Shown here one piece after another: positions 1 to 6,345 of a stretch of 7,697 bases of DNA; within the stretch, counting starts at the first letter, position 1; every line of letters begins with the position of its first letter. The stretch covers positions 1 to 7,697 of the forward strand of contig CADBKS010000139.1 in NCBI GenBank assembly GCA_902795255.1. The letters are read 5' to 3'. The position numbers were made by a program, and so were the translations under genes. The notes beneath the pieces were generated by a model. It was not told where the DNA came from and ran no database searches. It saw only the letters and a program-made list of their open reading frames with translations. Source of the stretch: an uncultured Chloroflexota bacterium. GTDB lineage: Bacteria; Chloroflexota; Anaerolineae; Anaerolineales; Anaerolineaceae.

Positions 1-16
1 AAAAAAGGAGTAGAAA

Positions 17-1009
17 ATGAAGAAATTAATGTTTGTTGTCATGCTCGTCGTGCTCGCAGTTTCCTGCGTGGCAGTACAGGCAAAAGATCTGACCATCGCC
101 TTCTCTCAGATCGGTCAGGAATCCGACTGGCGCACCGCCAATACCGACAGCGTCAATGGAACCATTGAAGCTCACGAAGGCTGGACACTGGTTTATGACG
201 ATGCCCAGCAGAAGCAGGAAAACCAGATCAAAGCGCTGCGCAACTTCATCACCCAGGGTGTTGACTACATCCTCTTCACCGGCGTTGTTGAAACCGGCTG
301 GGACGAAGTTCTGAAGGAAGTCAATGAAGCTGAGATCCCGCTGATCCTCCTGGACCGCATGCCCTCCTGCGCTGACCAGATCGACTACGTTGCCGCTTTC
401 GGTGGTGACTTCGTTGAAGAAGGCCGCCGCCAGGTTGCCTGGGCCGGCGAATATCTGAAATCCCTCGGCCGTGACGGCGAAGACGTCAACGTCGTCATCA
501 TGGAAGGTACCACCGGTTCCGGCGCTCAGGTCGGCCGCACCGAAGGTAACCTCGCTGCCCTGGAAGAATATCCTTTCCTGAAGCTTGTTGCCCAGCAGTC
601 CGGTAACTTCACCCGCGCTGAAGGTCAGGCTGTTATGGAATCCTGGCTGAAATCCCTCGACAAGATCGACGTCCTCATCGCCCAGAACGATGACATGGCC
701 CTCGGTGCTGTTGATGCCATCAAGGCCGCCGGCCTCGTCCCCGGCAAAGACATCATCATCGTCGGTTGTGACTCCGTGAAAGCCGCCTTCGACGCCATCG
801 TTGCCGGCGACATGAACTGCACCGTCGAATGCACACCGCTGTACGGCCCGACCGTTGAAGAATTCATCCTGCGCATTGAAGCCGGTGAAGAATTCTCCAA
901 AGAAATCGTCCATCCGGAAGAATTCGTCTTCGATATGGAAGGCGGAATTGACCTCGGCAATACCGTCTCCATCAAAGCTGCTGACGTGATCGACAGCCGC
1001 CAGTACTGA
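17..1009 (+). CDS. ytfQ: Sugar ABC transporter substrate-binding protein, YtfQ type
   Basis: Extracytoplasmic binding protein (330 aa) that captures a monosaccharide and delivers it to the membrane permeases encoded downstream. An N-terminal export signal (K2-K3, then a hydrophobic stretch from about 4 to 19) is followed by a type 1 periplasmic-binding fold. Segments resembling E. coli YtfQ (recalled, not aligned) include FSQIGQESDWR at 29-39, QQKQENQIKA at 64-73, LLDR at 111-114, SGNFTRAEGQAVMES at 195-209 and AQNDDMALGA at 222-231. The ATG at 17 follows an AGGAG (6-10) at a 6-nt spacing, so the start is secure. The signal can be read two ways: a lipobox LAVSC with C17, or signal-peptidase-I cleavage after A22 (VQA/KD). 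Glycine codons are almost all GGC/GGT with no GGG, unlike the next three genes, which suggests high expression. E. coli YtfQ binds galactofuranose. The araA and kinase neighbours point instead to L-arabinose or a related furanose, which is inference. Confidence 0.93.
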   Translation: MKKLMFVVMLVVLAVSCVAVQAKDLTIAFSQIGQESDWRTANTDSVNGTIEAHEGWTLVYDDAQQKQENQIKALRNFITQGVDYILFTGVVETGWDEVLKEVNEAEIPLILLDRMPSCADQIDYVAAFGGDFVEEGRRQVAWAGEYLKSLGRDGEDVNVVIMEGTTGSGAQVGRTEGNLAALEEYPFLKLVAQQSGNFTRAEGQAVMESWLKSLDKIDVLIAQNDDMALGAVDAIKAAGLVPGKDIIIVGCDSVKAAFDAIVAGDMNCTVECTPLYGPTVEEFILRIEAGEEFSKEIVHPEEFVFDMEGGIDLGNTVSIKAADVIDSRQY

Positions 1010-1027
1010 TCCATAATGTAAATTTCC

Positions 1028-1054
1028 TGAAGCTCCCCTTTTCGGGGAGCTTCA
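1028..1054 (+). other. Intercistronic stem-loop after ytfQ
   Basis: A perfect inverted repeat, GAAGCTCCCC (1029-1038) and GGGGAGCTTC (1044-1053), encloses a 5-nt loop TTTTC. A T-A pair at 1028/1054 adds an eleventh base pair. The stem begins 19 nt after the ytfQ stop codon. No T-tract follows on the plus strand (the next bases are AAATACAGG), so it does not look like a standard intrinsic terminator. Its position between a binding-protein gene and its ATPase fits a 3' barrier that protects the upstream message from exonucleases, as is known for other binding-protein operons such as malE. That role is inferred here. Confidence 0.7.
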
Positions 1055-1098
1055 AAATACAGGGCGGATGAGAAAGCCCTCCTCCGTCCTGTATTTTT
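1054..1098 (+). terminator. Terminator-like hairpin between ytfQ and ytfR (possible attenuator)
   Basis: Bases 1054-1068 pair with 1083-1097 over 15 bp with one G-U pair (1064/1087). The GC-rich part, CAGGGCGGA with TCCGTCCTG, is followed by TATTTTTAT (1092-1100), which has the shape of an intrinsic terminator. The lower A-T pairs also use this T-tract. A small inner stem, GAG 1070-1072 with CTC 1079-1081, may close the loop. Because the next gene clearly belongs to the same transporter, only partial termination is likely, lowering ytfR-ytfT-yjfF output relative to ytfQ. The structure starts exactly where the preceding stem-loop ends, so the two may stack. Termination efficiency cannot be judged from sequence. 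Confidence 0.55.
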
Positions 1099-1100
1099 AT

Positions 1101-1108
1101 AAAGGAGG
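1101..1108 (+). promoter_or_regulatory. Strong ribosome binding site fixing the TTG start of ytfR
   Basis: AAAGGAGG lies 5 nt before TTG at 1114 and is the reason to prefer this start over the first in-frame ATG at 1138 (residue 9), which has no purine-rich site at a proper distance. The loop of the hairpin just upstream contains CCCTCCT (1077-1083), a perfect complement of AGGAGGG (1103-1109), so the site could be masked by RNA pairing. Confidence 0.75.
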
Positions 1109-1113
1109 GAACC

Positions 1114-2637
1114 TTGGCAAACGACTATATTCTCGAAATGAAGCAGATCGAGATCCAGTTTCCCGGCGTAAAAGCGCTGGATAAAGTCGATTTCAATCTG
1201 AAAGCCGGTGAGATCCACTCTCTGCTGGGAGAGAACGGGGCCGGTAAATCAACTTTAATCAAATGTCTGACAGGTGTAAACCATAAGGATGCCGGAATGA
1301 TCCTGCTGGACGGACAGGAGATCACGCCGACCTCGCCACAGGATGCGATCGGGATGGGGATCTCCACCGTGTTCCAGGAGATCAATCTCTGTCCGAATCT
1401 TACAGTCGCCGAAAATATTTTCGCGGGCCGGCAGCCGATGAAGCATGGTCAGGTCAATTGGAAAGAGATCAACAAACGCGCGGAAGAACTGATGCAGCGC
1501 TTCCACATGGATATCGACGTGACCAGGCCGCTGTATGTTTATTCGACCGCCATCCAGCAGATGGTCTCCATCGCCCGCGCGGTGGATATTCAGGCTAAGA
1601 TCCTGATCCTGGACGAACCGACCTCCTCACTGGACGATAACGAAGTGAAACTGCTCTTTGAGGTGATGCGCGAACTGAAAGCCGAAGGCATGGGCATCAT
1701 CTTTATCACACATTTCCTGGACCAGGTCTATGAGATCTCCGACCGTCTGACGATCCTGCGCAACGGCCACCTGATCGGTTCCTACGGGATCAAAGAACTG
1801 AGCAAAGTGGAACTGGTAACCCTCATGATCGGCAAGGATATGGACACGATCTTCAACCTGAAACGCGCGGATGTAAAACCCGACGCACCGTACATGCTGA
1901 CGGCCAGCCATATCGGGATCAAGGGCTCCGTTGAAGATATTTCCATCAGCCTGAAGAAGGGTGAACTGATGGGTTTCGCCGGGCTGCTGGGATCCGGCCG
2001 TACGGAAACTGCGGAAATGCTTTTCGGGGTCAAGGGTACGGAAACCGGTGAGATCAGGGTCCGGGACAAAAAAGTCAATATCCGCCAGCCCTATGACGCG
2101 ATCGGGAACAGGATCGCCTTCTGTCCCGAAGACCGGAAACTGGACGGGATCATCGGCGACCTTACGATCCGGGAAAACATCGCCCTTGCGCTCCAGGCCC
2201 GGAGAGGATTCATGCACCCGATCAGCAGACGGGAACAGGATGAGCTTTCCGAAAAATATATCAAAGCCCTCGGGATCGCGACACCGGACGCGGAAAAGAA
2301 GATCTCCGAGCTCTCCGGCGGCAACCAGCAAAAAGTCATCCTTGCCCGCTGGATGGCCACGGAACCGGATGTCCTGATCCTGGACGAACCGACCCGCGGT
2401 ATCGATGTCGGCGCGAAAGCGGAGATCCAGCGTCTGATGCTTGAGATGTGTGACAACGGGAAATCCGTGATCTTCATCAGTTCGGAACTTGACGAGATCA
2501 TCCGCTGCTCCAACAAGATCGAGATCATGCGGGACCGCCTGAAAGTCGCGGAAATCAATGGCGAAAACTGCACCCAGCAGGACATTCTCAACATCATTGC
2601 TGAAGGCAGCCCGTCAGGGGAAGAGGTAAAAGCATGA
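1114..2637 (+). CDS. ytfR: Sugar ABC transporter ATP-binding protein, duplicated NBD, YtfR type
   Basis: Cytoplasmic ATPase subunit (507 aa, usual for the MglA/RbsA/AraG/YtfR class) that powers sugar import. NBD1: Walker A GENGAGKST at 39-47, Q-loop Q88, a degenerate signature YSTAIQQM at 143-150, Walker B ILILDEP at 163-169 with E168, D-loop SSLD 171-174 and H-loop H200. NBD2 is the usual degenerate half: its P-loop region GLLGSGRTETAE (290-301) lacks the Walker lysine, the signature LSGGNQQK (400-407) is intact, Walker B is LILDEPT (421-427), and the H-loop histidine is replaced by a serine in FISSEL (454-459). One canonical ATP site is therefore expected. The signature YSTAIQQM, the segment AGLLGSGRTETAE and the FCPEDRK.DGII region resemble E. 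coli YtfR more than MglA, from memory. The gene starts with TTG and overlaps ytfT by four bases (ATGA), which suggests translational coupling. Confidence 0.95.
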   Translation: MANDYILEMKQIEIQFPGVKALDKVDFNLKAGEIHSLLGENGAGKSTLIKCLTGVNHKDAGMILLDGQEITPTSPQDAIGMGISTVFQEINLCPNLTVAENIFAGRQPMKHGQVNWKEINKRAEELMQRFHMDIDVTRPLYVYSTAIQQMVSIARAVDIQAKILILDEPTSSLDDNEVKLLFEVMRELKAEGMGIIFITHFLDQVYEISDRLTILRNGHLIGSYGIKELSKVELVTLMIGKDMDTIFNLKRADVKPDAPYMLTASHIGIKGSVEDISISLKKGELMGFAGLLGSGRTETAEMLFGVKGTETGEIRVRDKKVNIRQPYDAIGNRIAFCPEDRKLDGIIGDLTIRENIALALQARRGFMHPISRREQDELSEKYIKALGIATPDAEKKISELSGGNQQKVILARWMATEPDVLILDEPTRGIDVGAKAEIQRLMLEMCDNGKSVIFISSELDEIIRCSNKIEIMRDRLKVAEINGENCTQQDILNIIAEGSPSGEEVKA

Positions 2638-3701
2638 GCAAAAAGAAATTCAACCTGTCAGAAATAACAAAATCCAAAATATTCTGGGCTGTGGTCGCTG
2701 AACTGCTGATCCTGCTCGTATGCCTGATCATACGGCCGGACTTTTTCAAGATCAGTTACCAGCCGGCAACCGGAATGCTTTACGGTTCACTGATCGACAT
2801 CATCAACCGTTCTGCCGAGATCACGATCATCGCCCTGGGAATGACGCTGGTCATCGCACTGGGCGGCACCGACCTTTCGGTCGGCGCGCTGGTAGCTGTT
2901 GCCGGTGCGATCGCGCTGAAGTATCTCCGCTGGGACGTGCTGGTGTATAACACCCCGGGCGACTATACGGTGAAACCCTTCTGGATGGCGATCCTCATCC
3001 CGCTGCTGGTTTGCATTGCGATGGGGATGTTCAACGGGTTCCTGATCGGGTTCGGCAATATCCAGCCCATCATCGCCACGCTAATCCTGATGGTCTGCGG
3101 CCGCGGCGTTGCACAGATCGTCACCAACGGGAAACAGTTTACCACACAGTATTCGCCCTTCCGCGTGATCGGGCAGGGGAAACTTTTCGCATTGCCGATG
3201 CCGATCGTTATAACGATCGTGATCGTGATCCTGATGTTCATCTTCGTACGGAAAACGGCCTTCGGGACCTTTGTGGAATCCGTCGGGATCAACCGCAGCG
3301 CCAGCCGTCTCGCAGGTATTGACGCACGGACCGTCATCATCATCGTGTACGCGCTCACCGGCCTGCTTTCAGCGATCTCCGGCCTGATCTACTCCAGCCG
3401 CATCATGAGCAATGACTCCAACAATGCAGGGCTGAACTATGAAATGGACGCGATCCTCGCGGTCGTTATCGGCGGGACGAACATGTCCGGCGGGAAATTC
3501 AGCCTTGCCGGTACGATCATCGGCTCGATCATCATCCGCACGATCGTCACATTCGTTTATTACTTCGGCATCGTTTCAGAAGCAACGATGGCTTTCAAAG
3601 CGCTGATCATCGCGGTCGTCATCGTTCTGCAGTCCGAACCGGTCCGGAATTACTTCTCAAAGAAATTTGCGAAGAAAAATTCTGTTCTGAAGGAGGCGTA
3701 A
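2634..3701 (+). CDS. ytfT: Sugar ABC transporter permease, YtfT type
   Basis: Integral membrane permease (355 aa) of the BPD_transp_2 family (RbsC/AraH/MglC/YtfT), forming part of the sugar channel. A basic N-terminus (KKK at 3-5) precedes a hydrophobic segment at about 17-33. Further hydrophobic segments lie near 60-75, 83-95, 117-140, 143-162, 189-205, 232-253, 271-282, 292-312 and 319-334. Family motifs are GGTDLSVG (77-84), QPIIATLILMVCGRGVAQ (144-161), the probable ATPase-contact loop VGINRSASRLAGI (217-229) and LNYEMDAILAVVIGGTNMSG (267-286). The start overlaps the ytfR stop as ATGA, with GAGG (2623-2626) seven bases upstream. The C-terminal codons of this gene carry the ribosome binding site of yjfF. 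Order and resemblance to E. coli YtfT support the name. The transported sugar is inferred only from the neighbours. Confidence 0.93.
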   Translation: MSKKKFNLSEITKSKIFWAVVAELLILLVCLIIRPDFFKISYQPATGMLYGSLIDIINRSAEITIIALGMTLVIALGGTDLSVGALVAVAGAIALKYLRWDVLVYNTPGDYTVKPFWMAILIPLLVCIAMGMFNGFLIGFGNIQPIIATLILMVCGRGVAQIVTNGKQFTTQYSPFRVIGQGKLFALPMPIVITIVIVILMFIFVRKTAFGTFVESVGINRSASRLAGIDARTVIIIVYALTGLLSAISGLIYSSRIMSNDSNNAGLNYEMDAILAVVIGGTNMSGGKFSLAGTIIGSIIIRTIVTFVYYFGIVSEATMAFKALIIAVVIVLQSEPVRNYFSKKFAKKNSVLKEA

Positions 3702-3702
3702 A

Positions 3703-4755
3703 ATGGCTGGAAAAACTTCTGCGCACAAACGCCAGACGGTCCTGAACCGGATCTTCAATCCGAACTTCATCATGGTTTACGCAGCCATCCTGATCTTCCT
3801 GATCATTTATGCATTCGGTGCAGCCATGTACGGGAAGGTAGGCTTCACCACGCTGCGGACCTTCATCAATATGTTCATCGATAACTCGTACTACGGGATC
3901 TCAGCCGTCGGGATGACGATGGTCCTGATCACCGGCGGCATCGACCTTTCCGTCGGCGCGGTCGCCAGCCTGACAGGGATGATCATCGCTTACGGGGTCG
4001 GCGTTATGGGCGTGCATCCGGTGATCTGCATCCTCGTGGCTTTTGCGGTCGGCATCGGGCTCGGTCTGCTGATGGGTGCCACGATCCAGTACCTGAATGT
4101 TCCGCCGTTTATCACGACTCTTACCGGCATGTTCCTCGCCCGCGGTGTCTGCTCCCTCATCAGCCGTGAGTCCTTGACGATCTCCCATCCGATGATCGAC
4201 GCGATGGCAGGCTGGAAGATCTATTTCAAACACCTTGTCGACGGTGAATGGGTGAAAATCAAACCGATCGCATTCATCAATCTGAATTTCATCCTCTTCA
4301 TCGTGATGATCCTTGTGGGCTTTTTCATCCTTCAGCGAACACGCTTCGGACGGAATATTTACGCGATCGGCGGAAACGAACAATCGGCAAAACTGATGGG
4401 GCTGCCGGTCGCCAGGACGAAGGTGCTGGTCTACGGTTTCAACGGGTTCTGCTCCGTGCTCGCGGGTGTCGCTTATGCGCTCTACGTGAAATCCGGCTGG
4501 AACCTTTCCCTGCAGGGCGGGGAACTGGAAGCCATCACCGCGGCAGTTATCGGCGGGACGCTGCTGACCGGCGGTGTCGGGAACATGCTCGGCACAATGG
4601 TCGGTGTCCTGCTGAAGTCGGTCATTCCCGCGCTCATCACCTTCAACGGGAACCTGCTTTCCTGGTGGGGTAAGATCGCGACCGGCGCGCTGCTGCTGCT
4701 TTTCATCAGCATCCAGACGTTCATCACAAATTACACGAACCGCAAAAAAATCTGA
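3703..4755 (+). CDS. yjfF: Sugar ABC transporter permease, YjfF type
   Basis: Second permease (350 aa) of the same family, expected to pair with the YtfT-type protein as a heterodimer. A basic N-terminus precedes a hydrophobic segment at about 22-41. Motifs are GGIDLSVGA (78-86), PPFITTLTGMFLARGV (134-149), the contact-loop candidate AIGGNEQSAKLMG (221-233), ELEAITAAVIGGTLLTGGVG (274-293) and LSSWWGKIATG-like LLSWWGKIATG (318-328). Several of these segments closely follow E. coli YjfF as remembered (SEESIPINHP-like region at 155-163, SWW.KIA near the end). AAGGAGG (3690-3696) sits 6 nt before the ATG, and only one base separates this gene from the ytfT stop. The end is AAA AAA ATC TGA within a run of seven A residues. 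The reading frame is intact. Confidence 0.93.
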   Translation: MAGKTSAHKRQTVLNRIFNPNFIMVYAAILIFLIIYAFGAAMYGKVGFTTLRTFINMFIDNSYYGISAVGMTMVLITGGIDLSVGAVASLTGMIIAYGVGVMGVHPVICILVAFAVGIGLGLLMGATIQYLNVPPFITTLTGMFLARGVCSLISRESLTISHPMIDAMAGWKIYFKHLVDGEWVKIKPIAFINLNFILFIVMILVGFFILQRTRFGRNIYAIGGNEQSAKLMGLPVARTKVLVYGFNGFCSVLAGVAYALYVKSGWNLSLQGGELEAITAAVIGGTLLTGGVGNMLGTMVGVLLKSVIPALITFNGNLLSWWGKIATGALLLLFISIQTFITNYTNRKKI

Positions 4756-4772
4756 AACAGAAAAAAATCCAG

Positions 4773-4805
4773 ACATCCCGGATCTGCACAAAGGGTCCGG
4801 GATGT
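4773..4805 (+). other. Stem-loop in the yjfF-araA gap
   Basis: ACATCCCGGA (4773-4782) pairs perfectly with TCCGGGATGT (4796-4805). Three more inner pairs (T-G, C-G, T-G) bring the stem to 13 pairs with a 7-nt loop GCACAAA. On the plus strand no T-tract follows, so it is not a standard terminator for the operon. On the minus strand the stem would be followed after five bases by seven T (complement of 4761-4767), which is terminator-like, but I see no minus-strand gene that would use it. The likely role is message protection or processing between the transporter and enzyme genes (inference). The rest of the 122-nt gap shows an AAAGGAG for araA and no convincing promoter. Confidence 0.65.
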
Positions 4806-4877
4806 ACGGTCTTCTGAAAGGCCGGACGGAACGATATCTTTCCCGAACATAAAAATCAGCAAAGGAGTATCCCTTAT

Positions 4878-6341
4878 ATGAGCAAAGAATTCTGGTTTGT
4901 AGTAGGTTCTCAGGACCTTTATGGTGAAGAAGTATTAAAAACCGTTGCGGAACGGGCCGGGGAAATGGCCGCATGGCTCACCGAAAAACTGCCTTATCCT
5001 CTGATCTACAAAGTCACGGCGATGAGCTCCGACCAGATCACCTCCGTGATGAAAGAAGCAAACTTCGACGACAACTGTCTCGGCGTGATCACCTGGTGCC
5101 ATACCTTCTCCCCTTCCAAAATGTGGCTGACCGGTCTGGAACTGCTGCAGAAGCCCTGGTGCCATTTCGCGACACAGTACAACCTGGAGATCCCGAATGA
5201 AGCGATCGACATGGACTTCATGAACCTGAACCAGGCTGCCCACGGCGACCGTGAACACGGCTTCATCGGAGCCCGCCTCCGCAAGGCCCGCAAGATCGTT
5301 GCGGGATACTGGAAGGATGAAAAAGTCATCGCCCGCCTTGCCGAGTTCCAGAAGGTCGCGGTCGGCGTCGATTTCTCGAAACACATGAAAGTGATGCGCT
5401 TCGGCGACAACATGCGCGATGTCGCGGTCACCGAAGGCGACAAGGTCGAAGTACAGAAAAAACTCGGCTGGGAAGTCAACACATGGGCCGTCGGGGACCT
5501 GGTAAAGGAAATGAACGCCGTCACGGATGAGGAGATCGAAGCACTCTTCAATGAATATAAAGCGTCCTACGATATCAACACCGACAACCTTTACGCCATC
5601 CGATACCAGGCCCGCGAAGAGATCGCCATCAAAAAGATGATGGACCGGAACGGCTGCAAAGCCTTCTCCAACACCTTCCAGGATCTTTACGGGATGGAAC
5701 AGCTGCCCGGTCTGGCCAGCCAGCACCTGATGGCACAGGGCTACGGTTACGGCGGTGAGGGCGACTGGAAAGTCTCCGCCATGACAGCGATCCTCAAAGC
5801 CATGGGAGAAAACGGAAACGGCGCCAGTGCTTTCATGGAAGATTACACCTACCATCTTGTTAAAGGACATGAATATTCCCTCGGTGCCCACATGCTGGAA
5901 GTCTGCCCGTCGCTGGCAGCAGACAAACCGCGGATCGAGACCCATCACCTTGGGATCGGCATGAATGAAAAGGATCCGGCCCGTCTGGTCTTTGAGGGAA
6001 AAGCCGGCAAAGGCATCGTCGTTTCCCTGATCGACATGGGCGGACGTTTGCGCCTGATCGTTCAGGATATCGAAGCCGTAAAACCGATCATGCCGATGCC
6101 GAACCTGCCGGTCGCCCGTGTCATGTGGCGGGCCCTGCCGGACCTGACCGACGGTGTCGAATGCTGGATCACCGCAGGCGGCGCACACCACACCGTTCTG
6201 AGCTATGACGTCACGCCCGAGATGATGCGTGATTTCGCCAAATTCATGGATATCGAATTCGTCCATATCGACAAAGATACGACCGTCGAAAAGCTTGAAG
6301 AGGAGCTCCTCGTCAAAGACCTGGTCTGGAAGCTGAGGTAA
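4878..6341 (+). CDS. araA: L-arabinose isomerase
   Basis: Cytoplasmic, Mn-dependent enzyme (487 aa; family about 470-500) converting L-arabinose to L-ribulose, the first catabolic step. The start [18 protein letters not shown] is typical of AraA. The metal ligands known for E. coli AraA (E306, E333, H350, H450) correspond to E294 in GGEGDWK, E321 in FMEDYTYH, H338 in [10 protein letters not shown] and a histidine of AGGAHHTV (H437/H438), so all appear intact. Other AraA landmarks are [11 protein letters not shown] (73-83), [12 protein letters not shown] (119-130), HHLGIG (356-361) and NLPVARVMW (409-417). AAAGGAG (4861-4867) lies 10 nt before the ATG. A kinase gene follows after four bases. 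No truncation or missing catalytic residue is visible. D-galactose is a known side substrate of many AraA enzymes, but the kinase neighbour favours arabinose. Confidence 0.97.
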   Translation: MSKEFWFVVGSQDLYGEEVLKTVAERAGEMAAWLTEKLPYPLIYKVTAMSSDQITSVMKEANFDDNCLGVITWCHTFSPSKMWLTGLELLQKPWCHFATQYNLEIPNEAIDMDFMNLNQAAHGDREHGFIGARLRKARKIVAGYWKDEKVIARLAEFQKVAVGVDFSKHMKVMRFGDNMRDVAVTEGDKVEVQKKLGWEVNTWAVGDLVKEMNAVTDEEIEALFNEYKASYDINTDNLYAIRYQAREEIAIKKMMDRNGCKAFSNTFQDLYGMEQLPGLASQHLMAQGYGYGGEGDWKVSAMTAILKAMGENGNGASAFMEDYTYHLVKGHEYSLGAHMLEVCPSLAADKPRIETHHLGIGMNEKDPARLVFEGKAGKGIVVSLIDMGGRLRLIVQDIEAVKPIMPMPNLPVARVMWRALPDLTDGVECWITAGGAHHTVLSYDVTPEMMRDFAKFMDIEFVHIDKDTTVEKLEEELLVKDLVWKLR

Positions 6342-6345
6342 TAAG

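Noticed and set aside
26..913. Minus-strand open frame of 295 codons opposite ytfQ
   Set aside because: It is a shadow of the strongly C-ending codon use of ytfQ. The F, D and G repeats in the translation reflect reversed common codons.
1138..2637. ATG at 1138 as the ytfR start
   Set aside because: It has no ribosome binding site at suitable distance, whereas TTG at 1114 follows AAAGGAGG at 5 nt and adds residues that fit the start of the first ATPase domain.
4801..4815. Possible AraR-type operator around ATGTACGG
   Set aside because: Only one half resembles the Bacillus AraR site (TTGTACGTACAA core), and the second half is missing, so it is not enough to call an operator.
4815..4830. Possible catabolite-repression (cre) site at TGAAAGGCCGGACGGA
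   Set aside because: The central CG of the cre consensus is out of place and the right half does not match.
3901..4974. Minus-strand open frame of 357 codons opposite yjfF and the start of araA
   Set aside because: It has an odd residue composition (very rich in D, H, R), no recognisable domain, and covers a membrane-protein gene whose codon bias explains the open frame.
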